A DNA stretch of 7,899 nt, from assembly GCA_017396925.1 (NCBI GenBank), contig JAFQKM010000152.1, positions 1 to 7,899 on the forward strand, written 5' to 3'. Positions 1-5,636 of the stretch are shown piece by piece; the stretch's first letter is position 1, and each line of letters starts with the position of its first letter. The notes under the pieces were generated by a model. It worked only from the letters and a program-made list of their open reading frames with translations. It was not told where the DNA came from and made no database searches. The position numbers and the translations under genes are program-made. The DNA is from Clostridia bacterium. Lineage in GTDB: Bacteria; Bacillota; Clostridia; Oscillospirales; Butyricicoccaceae.

Positions 1-1
1 C

Positions 2-1504
2 ACCATCTTCAGCTCGATGGAAGCTGCTGCTCCCGGCTTCATCACCCTGCGCCTGGCCCACGGCTGGTTCGAGCAGGTGCTGAACGCCATCGCCGCCGAA
101 GGCGACGACTATGGCCGCTCGGTCATCGAGAATCCCATGAACATCATGGTCGAGTTTGTTTCGGCCAACCCCACCGGCCCCATGCACATGGGCAATGCCC
201 GCGGCGGTGTTCTGGGTGATACACTGGCCGAGATCCTCTCCCGCGCCGGCCACAAGGTCAGCCGTGAGTTCTATGTCAACGACGCCGGCAACCAGATCGA
301 CAAGTTCGCCCACTCGATCGAGGCCCGCTTCATGCAGCAGATCTTTGGCGAAGATGCTTTCCAGTTCCCCGAAGACGGCTACCACGGTGAAGACATCAAG
401 GTTCTGGCCCGCGACTATATCGCCGAGCACGGCGACAGCCTGAAGGACGCCTGCGAAGACGAACGCCTCCATGCGCTGGCTCAGTTCGGCCTCAGCCGCA
501 ATATCCCCAAGATGCAGGCCGACCTCAAGCGCTACGGCATCGTTTACGACAACTGGTTCTTCGAGAGCGAGCTGCACAAGGGCTATGTTGAAGAGACCGT
601 CAACATGCTGGGCGAAAAGGGCTTCCTCTATGAGAAGGAAGGCGCCCTGTGGCTCAAGACCTCCGAGATCCTGCGCAAGAATCTGCTGGCTGCCGGCAAG
701 ACCGAAGAGCAGATCGACAAGCTGGAGCTGAAGGACGACGTTCTGCGCCGCAGCAACGGCTTCTATACCTACTTTGCCGCCGACATCGCCTACCACAGAA
801 ACAAGCTGGCAGAGCGCGGCTATGATCTGGCCATCAACATCTGGGGCGCCGACCACCACGGCCATGTTGCCCGTCTGCAGGGTGCACTGGATGCCCTGGG
901 TCTCGACGGCACACATCGCCTGGAGATCGTCCTCATGCAGCTGGTCCGCCTGATGCAGGGCGGCGAGGTCGTCCGTATGTCCAAGCGTACCGGCAAGGCC
1001 ATCTCCCTGAGCGACCTGCTGGACGAGATCCCCGTCGACTCGGCCCGCTTCTTCTTCAACTCCCGCGTTTCCGACACCACACTGGACTTCGATCTGGACC
1101 TGGCCGTCCGTCAGGACAGCGAGAACCCCATCTACTATGTCCAGTATGCACACGCACGCTGCAAGAGCATCCTGCGTGCTCTGGAAGAGGGCGGCATCAA
1201 CACCCAGCCCGCTTCGGTCGATCTGTCGCTGCTGACCGATCCCGCCGAGCTGGATCTGATCCGCGAGCTGTCCAAGCTGCCTGAAGAGATCCGTCTGGCT
1301 GCCGAGGCCCGCGATCCTTCCCGCCTCAACCGCTATGCCGCTTCGGTCGCCACAGCTTTCCACCACTTCTACACCGTCTGCCGCATCAAGGAAGCTGCCA
1401 CACCCGAGCTGCGTGACGCACGCATCCAGCTGGTCCACTGTGTTGCACAGGTCATCCGCAACGCCCTGTCCTGCCTGGGCGTATCGGCTCCCGACCACAT
1501 GTAA
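2..1504 (+). CDS. argS: Arginyl-tRNA synthetase, 5'-truncated by window edge
   Basis: Class I aminoacyl-tRNA synthetase that charges tRNA-Arg with arginine using ATP, in the cytoplasm. The frame is open from the first complete codon at position 2, so the gene starts outside the window; 500 residues are visible. Compared with the usual 560-590 residues, roughly 60-90 N-terminal residues (most of the Add-1 domain) are missing. Counting from position 2: the HIGH-type signature reads HMGN (residues 62-65) within ANPTGPMHMGNARG; the ArgRS-typical WGADHHGH is at 281-288; the KMSKS-type loop is MSKRTG at 326-331; the DALR anticodon-binding domain begins near YYVQYAHAR (378) and runs to the end. The C-terminus (APDHM) matches the short hydrophobic tail usual for the family. 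HMGN in place of HIGH/HxGH is a variant I believe occurs in clostridial ArgRS, so it is not evidence of inactivity. Codon use is strongly biased (GCC, CTG, ATC, AAG), as expected for a highly expressed gene. Confidence 0.97.
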   Translation, partial: TIFSSMEAAAPGFITLRLAHGWFEQVLNAIAAEGDDYGRSVIENPMNIMVEFVSANPTGPMHMGNARGGVLGDTLAEILSRAGHKVSREFYVNDAGNQIDKFAHSIEARFMQQIFGEDAFQFPEDGYHGEDIKVLARDYIAEHGDSLKDACEDERLHALAQFGLSRNIPKMQADLKRYGIVYDNWFFESELHKGYVEETVNMLGEKGFLYEKEGALWLKTSEILRKNLLAAGKTEEQIDKLELKDDVLRRSNGFYTYFAADIAYHRNKLAERGYDLAINIWGADHHGHVARLQGALDALGLDGTHRLEIVLMQLVRLMQGGEVVRMSKRTGKAISLSDLLDEIPVDSARFFFNSRVSDTTLDFDLDLAVRQDSENPIYYVQYAHARCKSILRALEEGGINTQPASVDLSLLTDPAELDLIRELSKLPEEIRLAAEARDPSRLNRYAASVATAFHHFYTVCRIKEAATPELRDARIQLVHCVAQVIRNALSCLGVSAPDHM

Positions 1505-1727
1505 AAAGAAATGGCCTTTGAAACACTTCGTTGGTTTCACAGGCCGGATTTCGCGGCCGCCTTGCGAGGCTGCTTGCGAGTTATCTTGTTTTTGCCCGGC
1601 ACATGTCTGTGCAGAAACAAATCCAATAAGATCCTATGGATACTCCGCGCCGGAGTTTCATTATGCACCAAACGGGGCGGAGTCATCCGCCCCGTTTTCT
1701 TATTCCCCTCCAAGAAAGGAGATCCTT
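1505..1727 (+). other. Hairpin-rich argS to protease intergenic region
   Basis: This 223-base gap holds a series of potential RNA hairpins: 1513-1524 with 1534-1545 (12 bp, one mismatch; directly after the argS stop, but no good T-run follows), 1599-1603 with 1608-1612, ATCC-tat-GGAT at 1631-1641, ACTCCG-cgc-CGGAGT at 1652-1666, and the strong terminator at 1671-1702. A short direct repeat TTGCGAG occurs at 1562-1568 and 1574-1580. I found no convincing -35/-10 pair, so it is unclear whether this is only the argS 3' end, the 5' leader of the protease mRNA, or a small RNA. It does not match any riboswitch class I can recognise. Confidence 0.5.
1671..1702 (+). terminator. Strong intrinsic terminator upstream of S41 protease
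   Basis: Perfect 10-bp GC-rich stem AACGGGGCGG / CCGCCCCGTT (1671-1680 with 1687-1696), loop AGTCAT, followed by TTCTTATT. It ends about 25 bases before the protease start codon and only about a dozen bases before its Shine-Dalgarno. It may terminate the argS transcript, or act as an attenuator in the protease leader: ACTCCGC at 1652-1658 can pair with GCGGAGT at 1677-1683, which would break the 5' arm of the terminator. Confidence 0.8.
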
Positions 1728-3182
1728 ATGAAAACCAAGCTTTTGTCCATCCTGCTCCTCCCTGCCCTGCTGCTGACCCTTGTCCTGCCTGTTTACGCAT
1801 CCGACGGCGTGGAGGAAATGGCGCGATTGGACACCATCCTTTATCTGATCCGCACCACCGGCCTCGACTTTGATCCCTCCATGACCGACGAGGATCTGCT
1901 GCGTCAGGGCCTGCAGAAGCTCTTTGCCGAAGATCCCGAAAGCTTCAACAAGGTCATGGATGCCATCCTCTCTTCGCAGGACAGCCACTCCATGTATATC
2001 CCGGCCGGCACCTACGACGAGGCCTTTGCCGAAAGCGTTTCCTATGTGGGCATCGGCATCACCATGGAACAGGCCGGCGATCTGATCCGCATCAAAGCCG
2101 TCAATGAAGATGGCCCGGCATGGAAGGCCGGCGTCCGTCCCGGCGACTTTCTGATCTCTGTGGGCACCACCGCGCTGACCGCCGCCGATATGCCCAACGT
2201 AGCATCCATGGTACGCGGCGAGGCCGGCACAAAGGTCACCATCGGCGTCCGCCGCGGCAGCCAGGCGCTTTCCTTCACCATCACCCGCGCCGCCATCGTC
2301 GTGCCCAATCTGACCGGCGAGGTGCTGGAGCAGGGCATCTATTATATGGACCTCAACCGCTTCGACAGCAGCGCCATCTACGGCCAGTTTACCGAAGCCA
2401 TGACCGAACTGCAGGAAAGCGGCTCGGAGGTGCTGATCCTCGACCTGCGCGGCAACCCCGGCGGCGAGCTGGCCATGGTCATGTATTTCCTCAACCGCCT
2501 GATCCCCGACGAGGATGTGGAATACTTCGCCATTGCCGGACGCCCAACCGAACAGAGCGCCAACCGCCGTGTCTATGTCTCCAGCGGCCTTGGCCCCGAT
2601 CTCCGGAAGATCATTCTTCTGACCGACGGTGATTCGGCCTCGGCTTCGGAGGTCATGACCTCTTCCCTCCACGATCTGGGTTATGCCGTCACGGTCGGCC
2701 AGACCACCTATGGCAAGGCCCGCGGCCAGCAGCATCTGATCTTTGAAGAAGACGGCGCTGCCGCCGTACTGACCACCGTTCGGCTGATCCCCCCTTCGGG
2801 CATCGATTACGAGGGCGTCGGCCTGACCCCCGACCATGTTGTCGACAACTATGCGGCCAAGCATCCGGCCGCCTCCTGCCGTCCCCTCGACTTCAAGCTG
2901 CTCTCCAAGGGCGACCGCGGCTATAAGCTGGAGCAGCTGCAGAAGGCCCTGCAGGCTCTGGGTTATCTCGATGCCGCCTGCACCGAAACGACCTTCGGCG
3001 GCAAGACCCTCGATGCCGTCAATGCCTTCCGCGCCGATATGGGCCTTGGGAAGATGACCTATCTCAACGCCCAGACCATCAACCTGATCAACAGCAGCCT
3101 CGAGGCCCTGGCCGATACGACGATCACCGTCGACGCCCAGCTCGGCAAAGCCCTCGAGCTGGCCAGAGAATACCTGAAATAA
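1728..3182 (+). CDS. Secreted S41 C-terminal-processing protease with PDZ and peptidoglycan-binding domains
   Basis: CtpA/Tsp-type serine protease (peptidase family S41), 484 residues, expected to act outside the membrane in the cell wall space. The frame is open far upstream, but the ATG at 1728 is chosen because AAAGGAG (1715-1721) lies six bases before it and the protein then begins with a signal peptide (KTK, hydrophobic stretch, VYA then S; cleavage likely after residue 24). Domains: helical N-terminal region to about 100; PDZ about 107-190 (VGIGITME to RRGSQALSF); S41 catalytic core about 195-375 with LILDLRGNPGG and DGDSASASEV. By alignment to E. coli Tsp (Ser/Lys 25 residues apart) the catalytic dyad is Ser305 and Lys330 (TYGKARG). 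Residues about 387-456 form a PG_binding_1 domain (SKGDRGYKLEQLQKAL, FGGKTLDAVNAF). The cell-wall domain suggests anchoring to peptidoglycan; the natural substrate cannot be read from the sequence. It appears to be a single-gene unit, closed by the hairpin at 3188-3220. Confidence 0.93.
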   Translation: MKTKLLSILLLPALLLTLVLPVYASDGVEEMARLDTILYLIRTTGLDFDPSMTDEDLLRQGLQKLFAEDPESFNKVMDAILSSQDSHSMYIPAGTYDEAFAESVSYVGIGITMEQAGDLIRIKAVNEDGPAWKAGVRPGDFLISVGTTALTAADMPNVASMVRGEAGTKVTIGVRRGSQALSFTITRAAIVVPNLTGEVLEQGIYYMDLNRFDSSAIYGQFTEAMTELQESGSEVLILDLRGNPGGELAMVMYFLNRLIPDEDVEYFAIAGRPTEQSANRRVYVSSGLGPDLRKIILLTDGDSASASEVMTSSLHDLGYAVTVGQTTYGKARGQQHLIFEEDGAAAVLTTVRLIPPSGIDYEGVGLTPDHVVDNYAAKHPAASCRPLDFKLLSKGDRGYKLEQLQKALQALGYLDAACTETTFGGKTLDAVNAFRADMGLGKMTYLNAQTINLINSSLEALADTTITVDAQLGKALELAREYLK

Positions 3183-3187
3183 AAGCA

Positions 3188-3228
3188 AAACGCCTGTCCA
3201 CAGCTTGTGGACAGGCGTTTATTTCTCT
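3188..3228. terminator. Bidirectional terminator between protease and RHH gene
   Basis: Perfect 15-bp inverted repeat AAACGCCTGTCCACA / TGTGGACAGGCGTTT (3188-3202 with 3206-3220) with a three-base loop. On the plus strand it is followed by ATTTCTCT, on the minus strand by TGCTTTTATTT, so it can end both the protease transcript and the converging RHH transcript. Its right arm overlaps the RHH stop codon (3219-3221). Confidence 0.88.
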
Positions 3229-3365
3229 GTATGTTCAATATGATTTTTCAGCACCAGATTGATATACTGTGATAGCGAACGATCTTCTATTTCCGCCAGC
3301 AATCTGAGTTTTTCAATCACCGATGGATCTAACGTGATACTGATTTTCTGTTTGAGTTCTTTCAT
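3219..3365 (-). CDS. Small ribbon-helix-helix (Arc/CopG-type) DNA-binding protein
   Basis: 48-residue protein with the layout of a minimal RHH repressor: beta strand QKISITL (about 6-12), helix 1 from PSVIEKLRLLAEIED (14-28), helix 2 from SLSQYINLVLKNHIE (30-44). Such proteins dimerise, insert the paired strand into the DNA major groove, and usually repress their own promoter; many are antitoxins or plasmid copy-control regulators. The start at 3365 is chosen because AAAAGGGGG lies six bases upstream; the in-frame ATG at 3416 adds 17 residues unlike the family (MQYQFVFCSILLKRGHG) and has no ribosome binding site. It is transcribed divergently from the 94-residue gene at 3494 across a repeat-rich AT-rich region, and converges on the S41 protease. 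Its base composition is clearly more AT-rich than the neighbours, suggesting acquisition by transfer. The fold is well supported; target and role are inference. Confidence 0.82.
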   Translation of the reverse strand: MKELKQKISITLDPSVIEKLRLLAEIEDRSLSQYINLVLKNHIEHTEK

Positions 3366-3493
3366 CCCATGCCCCCTTTTTAAAAGAATACTACAAAATA
3401 CGAATTGATATTGCATTTTCGCTTAAAGTAGGATAAAGTAGTATTATTAACAAAACAAATACTTTTATACATATTAAAAAGGAATACACTCGC
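3366..3493. promoter_or_regulatory. Divergent AT-rich control region with operator-like repeats
   Basis: This 128-base stretch separates the two divergent genes and is much more AT-rich than the rest of the window. It contains two copies of TAAAGTAG spaced exactly 10 bases apart (3424-3431 and 3434-3441), i.e. on the same face of the helix, as is usual for tandem RHH operators, and an 8-bp inverted pair AATACTAC (3387-3394) / GTAGTATT (3438-3445), with a related AATACTTTTA at about 3458-3467. A plausible but weak plus-strand promoter is TTAACA (3447-3452), 17 bases, CATATT (3470-3475). I infer that the RHH protein binds here and controls both genes. Confidence 0.55.
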
Positions 3494-3778
3494 ATGCCAT
3501 TTGATTATCGTGCTCTCTACATTCTGGCTGCCCGTGCACTATATGAGATCCAAGGACATTTGGATGCACAGAATTATCATCTTGCCCGGCAGGCTGCCAA
3601 CCATGCTCTGCAAACCATGGAAGATCATATCAGTCATATCGAACAGACCCATACAGATCCCCTGATCCGCGATACGGCCGAAAACGAATGGATCTGTCTT
3701 CGTGCTCTGCAAGGAAAATCTCTTGGCTATGACGGGCCGGTTCCCGATCTCGATGATTGGCTGGATGACGAACAGTAA
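3494..3778 (+). CDS. Unrecognised 94-residue helical protein with acidic C-terminus
   Basis: I do not recognise this protein. It starts at ATG 3494 after AAAAAGGA (3476-3483, a rather long spacing of about 10 bases); there is no better start. It has no signal peptide or membrane segment, so it is probably cytoplasmic. Residues 5-55 look like two or three amphipathic helices (RALYILAARALYEIQGHL; HLARQAANHALQTMEDHI), followed by a segment with NEWICLRALQGK and an acidic tail GPVPDLDDWLDDEQ. R32 and H37 form an R-x4-H spacing as in HEPN RNases, but the surrounding sequence is not convincingly HEPN, so this is only a hint. It is divergent from the RHH gene and followed at once by a terminator. 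Codon use is less GC-biased than that of argS or degV. Options: a toxin-like or accessory partner of the RHH protein, or an unrelated small protein; no function is assigned. Confidence 0.72.
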   Translation: MPFDYRALYILAARALYEIQGHLDAQNYHLARQAANHALQTMEDHISHIEQTHTDPLIRDTAENEWICLRALQGKSLGYDGPVPDLDDWLDDEQ

Positions 3779-3822
3779 AAAAAGCCTTCACCGTTCTCAG
3801 CAACGGCGAAGGCGTTTTTTAT
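3779..3822. terminator. Bidirectional terminator between 94-residue gene and degV-family gene
   Basis: Hairpin GCCTTC-a-CCGTT (3784-3795) with AACGG-c-GAAGGC (3802-3813), six-base loop and one internal mismatch. It is preceded by an A-run (3777-3783) and followed by G plus six T and ATTTTT, so it can terminate both the plus-strand gene ending at 3778 and the minus-strand gene ending at 3835. Confidence 0.9.
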
Positions 3823-3834
3823 TTTTCGTGCTTC

Positions 3835-4689
3835 TTATCTCTGCTTGAATCCGGCGATACCAAAGGCGCCGGGGCCGCCGTGGGTTGTGATCACACCGCC
3901 GGCCTGGATCCAGCGAACGCGGGCAAAGCCGTTTTCGCGGGCGGCCTGTTCGACACTGCTGCGGACTTCATCGCTGAGGTCAAAGACATAAACCAGCCAA
4001 AGCACCTCGCGGTCCAGCTTGTACATTCCGGCATAATCGAGGATAAAGTCGGAGACCACCTTATGCATCTTGCCGCGGTACTTCTTGGTGGCCATCAGCT
4101 TGCCATCCAGGATCTCGATGACCGGGTGGAGGCTGAGGATGCGCGCACCCAGGGCAGCAACATTGCTGACACGGCCGCCGGCACGGAGGAAGGCCAGATT
4201 ATCGGGCATGAAGGCCATGGCAGCACGGTCGATCAGATCGTGGGCAGCAGCCACAACTTCGTCCAGGCCCCACTCGGGATGCTTCTGCATCTCTTCAGCC
4301 AGTGTGACAACAATGGCGCCCTGACCGGCCGATACCTGCTTGGTATCGATCAGCGTGATATAGTCGCGGCCTTCGGCAGCGATAACGGCGCTCTGGTAAG
4401 AGCAGGTGGTGATGGCCGAATAGGCCAGATAGACAATATGTGCTTCGGGATGCTTGGCATGGATGTCATCAAATGCCTTCTGGAAATCCTCGGGTGTACA
4501 GCCGCTGGTCTTGGGAATGCGGCCGGTGCGCTTGAAATAATCAACGATCTGCTCGACGGGGAATGCACCGTCATCGAGGGTAACACCGTCAAAAGCAACA
4601 TGCATGGGAACGATCTCGATGCCGTATTCGGCTGCCATGGCGGCATTGATGTCGGAACCGGTCTCGGCCATCAGAATAATGGAACGCAT
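3835..4689 (-). CDS. DegV-family fatty-acid-binding protein (FakB-like)
   Basis: 284-residue cytoplasmic protein of the DegV family, whose members bind a fatty acid in a deep cleft; FakB proteins present it to the kinase FakA, which makes acyl-phosphate for phospholipid synthesis. Visible hallmarks: N-terminal IILMAETGSDI (4-14); PKTSGCTPEDF (59-69), corresponding to the TSxPS fatty-acid-head loop, with Thr61/Ser62; LIDTKQVSAGQG; LRAGGRVSNVAALG and the following LHPVIEILDGKL; and the C-terminal GGVITTHGGPGAFGIAG, with His270. Length is normal for the family. The start at 4689 follows AGAGGTG with about nine bases of spacing. It has its own promoter at 4744-4772 and ends at the bidirectional hairpin, so it appears monocistronic. 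No FakA partner is visible here, so a role in fatty-acid uptake is family-based inference. Confidence 0.93.
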   Translation of the reverse strand: MRSIILMAETGSDINAAMAAEYGIEIVPMHVAFDGVTLDDGAFPVEQIVDYFKRTGRIPKTSGCTPEDFQKAFDDIHAKHPEAHIVYLAYSAITTCSYQSAVIAAEGRDYITLIDTKQVSAGQGAIVVTLAEEMQKHPEWGLDEVVAAAHDLIDRAAMAFMPDNLAFLRAGGRVSNVAALGARILSLHPVIEILDGKLMATKKYRGKMHKVVSDFILDYAGMYKLDREVLWLVYVFDLSDEVRSSVEQAARENGFARVRWIQAGGVITTHGGPGAFGIAGFKQR

Positions 4690-4743
4690 AGGAAAACACC
4701 TCTTTTAATATCTAAACAATTTATAAACGTTCTTTACAGGGAT

Positions 4744-4772
4744 AGTCTACGGATTCTCCGGAATAAAGTCAA
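4744..4772 (-). promoter_or_regulatory. Sigma-A promoter of the DegV-family gene
   Basis: On the minus strand: TTGACT (4772-4767), a 17-base spacer, then TAGACT (4749-4744). The -35 matches the consensus at five of six positions and the -10 at four of six. The spacer carries an imperfect palindrome ATTCCGGAGAAT. This predicts a leader of about 50 bases before the ATG at 4689. Confidence 0.65.
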
Positions 4773-4785
4773 GCAAAAAACCGTG

Positions 4786-4814
4786 AAAAAAGCCCCGGAG
4801 AAACTCTCCGGGGC
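4786..4814 (-). terminator. Intrinsic terminator of folT
   Basis: Ten-bp stem on the minus strand, GCCCCGGAGA / TCTCCGGGGC (4814-4805 with 4801-4792) with a three-base loop, followed on that strand by six Ts (4791-4786). It lies 18 bases past the folT stop codon and upstream of the degV-family promoter, so it separates the two transcription units. Confidence 0.92.
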
Positions 4815-4832
4815 CAAAATCTTATATGCAGT

Positions 4833-5423
4833 TTAGATCCAGGTGATCTTGCGGTTCTGCTCGGCCGGAATATAACGGGCCGATTTAAAGGCAGGCAGCA
4901 GCAGCGAGAAGAACGCGACCGTAATGATGACCTCGATGGGCAGCATGGCGACATTCTTGAACAGGCTGACCGACACGCGATAGATAAAGCCCTTGCCATA
5001 AAGCATATTGCTCCAGTAGGCGCCCATCAGGACGTTGACAAACAGGTTGACGCACAGACGGCACAGGACGATGCGCAGAATGGTGATGCGCTGTCGGTAA
5101 TAGAAGAGGGCATAGAAAAAGGCGCCCACCATGGCCGACAGGGTATAGCCAAAGAAGAAGGTATAGCCGGGATGCATCATGAAATCCAGCAGATCGACAG
5201 CGGCACCGTAGATCAGTGCAGCCACAGGGCCGGCCACCAGCCCGACCGTCGATGTGGCCAGATAGGTGAAACGGATGCTGAGGCTCTCGGTGATGGGGAT
5301 GTAGAAATAGCCCAGAATGATCGACATGGCCATGCACAGGGCGCAGATGACCAGCGTCTTGAGGCTGCGTGCGTTGGCGAGGGCATCTTTCCAGAAGCCT
5401 CGGCAGAAGGGATGGTTGTACAT
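4833..5423 (-). CDS. folT: Folate-family ECF transporter S component (FolT)
   Basis: 196-residue integral membrane protein, the substrate-binding subunit of an energy-coupling-factor folate transporter; it would work with a shared EcfA-EcfA'-EcfT module not present in the window. About six hydrophobic segments are visible: roughly 22-42, 54-75, 89-108, 115-135, 150-166 and 162-177 (the last two boundaries are uncertain). Folate-family hallmarks are SLSIRFTYLA, GLVAGPVAALIYGAAVDLLDF, the HPGYTFFFGYTLSAMVGAFF stretch and AYWSNMLYGKGF. The start at 5423 is preferred over the ATG at 5456 because AAGGAGG (5438-5432) lies eight bases upstream and the longer version would put its first codons inside the regulatory hairpin. 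The assignment is reinforced by the THF riboswitch upstream. Expected to be repressed when reduced folates are plentiful. Confidence 0.9.
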   Translation of the reverse strand: MYNHPFCRGFWKDALANARSLKTLVICALCMAMSIILGYFYIPITESLSIRFTYLATSTVGLVAGPVAALIYGAAVDLLDFMMHPGYTFFFGYTLSAMVGAFFYALFYYRQRITILRIVLCRLCVNLFVNVLMGAYWSNMLYGKGFIYRVSVSLFKNVAMLPIEVIITVAFFSLLLPAFKSARYIPAEQNRKITWI

Positions 5424-5486
5424 AAAAAAGACCTCCTTATACGGCAGGAGCCGCATAAGGAGGAAAAATACAATGCCTCATGCGGC
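5424..5486 (-). promoter_or_regulatory. Expression platform: SD-sequestering hairpin with alternative anti-sequester pairing
   Basis: On the minus strand, CCTCCTTATGCGG (5463-5451) pairs with CCGTATAAGGAGG (5444-5432) over 13 bp with one G-U, loop CTCCTG; the right arm contains the entire folT Shine-Dalgarno AAGGAGG. Alternatively, GCCGCATGAGG (5486-5476) can pair with the left arm (seven continuous pairs GCCGCAT / ATGCGGC, then GAGG / CCTC across a bulge), which frees the SD. The first three bases of that strand also belong to the 3' half of aptamer helix P1. The hairpin is followed by TC and six Ts (5429-5424) directly before the ATG, so it could also act as a transcription terminator. Confidence 0.82.
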
Positions 5487-5582
5487 AGCGGGATGCGATC
5501 AGCATACTGCGACTTTCGTTTCTTCGTCCCGGAGACAACTCCCCGTCCTCCGGGCACTGGACACATGCCGATCTACTCTGCC
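5484..5582 (-). ncRNA. Tetrahydrofolate (THF) riboswitch aptamer
   Basis: Minus-strand RNA matching the folT-type THF riboswitch from memory of its consensus. P1: GGCAG (5582-5578) with CTGCC (5488-5484). Conserved AGTAGAT follows P1. P2: GATCGGCAT (about 5573-5565) with ATGCTGATC (about 5505-5497), nine pairs including one G-U. Conserved AGTG then P3: CCCGGAG with CTCCGGG. Conserved CGAAG follows P3, then a short GAAA-capped hairpin, and GCATCCCGCTG closes back to P1. The loop of P3 (GACGGGGAG) can make only a partial GGG/CCC contact with J2/1 for the expected pseudoknot, by eye. Position directly upstream of a folate S component is the classic context. Binding of reduced folate should stabilise P1 and lower folT expression. 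Confidence 0.88.
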
Positions 5583-5602
5583 ATGTATGAATTTGTAATT
5601 TC

Positions 5603-5631
5603 ATAGTAGCACTGTTTATTTGGAATTGCAA
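5603..5631 (-). promoter_or_regulatory. Promoter of the THF riboswitch-folT transcript
   Basis: On the minus strand: TTGCAA (5631-5626), 17-base spacer, TACTAT (5608-5603), with a TGn extended -10 element (TGC) directly before the -10. The start of transcription would fall near 5596, about 14 bases before aptamer helix P1. It begins only a few bases past the stop codon of the upstream Nit-like gene; no terminator is visible between them, so some read-through from that gene is possible. Confidence 0.65.
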
Positions 5632-5636
5632 TAGCT

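Noticed and set aside
1513..1545. 12-bp hairpin after argS as the argS terminator
   Set aside because: The stem is good but no T-run follows it; kept only as part of the structured intergenic region, with 1671-1702 as the better terminator.
1562..1580. Direct repeat TTGCGAG x2 as a possible CRISPR or attachment site
   Set aside because: Only seven bases and two copies; no further units, no spacers and no integrase nearby.
1335..1727. Upstream extension of the protease frame into the end of argS
   Set aside because: The extension overlaps argS out of frame, has no protein-like features, and the ATG at 1728 has both a good SD and a signal peptide behind it.
1683..3188. 501-residue open frame on the minus strand opposite the S41 protease
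   Set aside because: It has low-complexity Gly/Ala/Asp-rich composition typical of the antisense of a GC-biased gene, no SD, and the plus strand encodes an intact, domain-matched protease.
3366..3416. Longer start for the RHH protein at 3416
   Set aside because: It lacks a ribosome binding site, and its 17 extra residues lie in the AT-rich control region and are not part of the RHH fold.
3880..4836. 318-residue open frame on the plus strand opposite the DegV-family gene
   Set aside because: Antisense shadow; crosses the degV promoter and the folT terminator and has no domain or SD.
5424..5456. Longer start for folT at 5456
   Set aside because: It would place the first 11 codons inside the SD-sequestering hairpin and ignore the perfect AAGGAGG positioned for the ATG at 5423.
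5172..5606. 144-residue plus-strand open frame over the folT start and riboswitch
   Set aside because: Its span is explained on the other strand by folT, the SD hairpin and the THF aptamer; no domain is visible.
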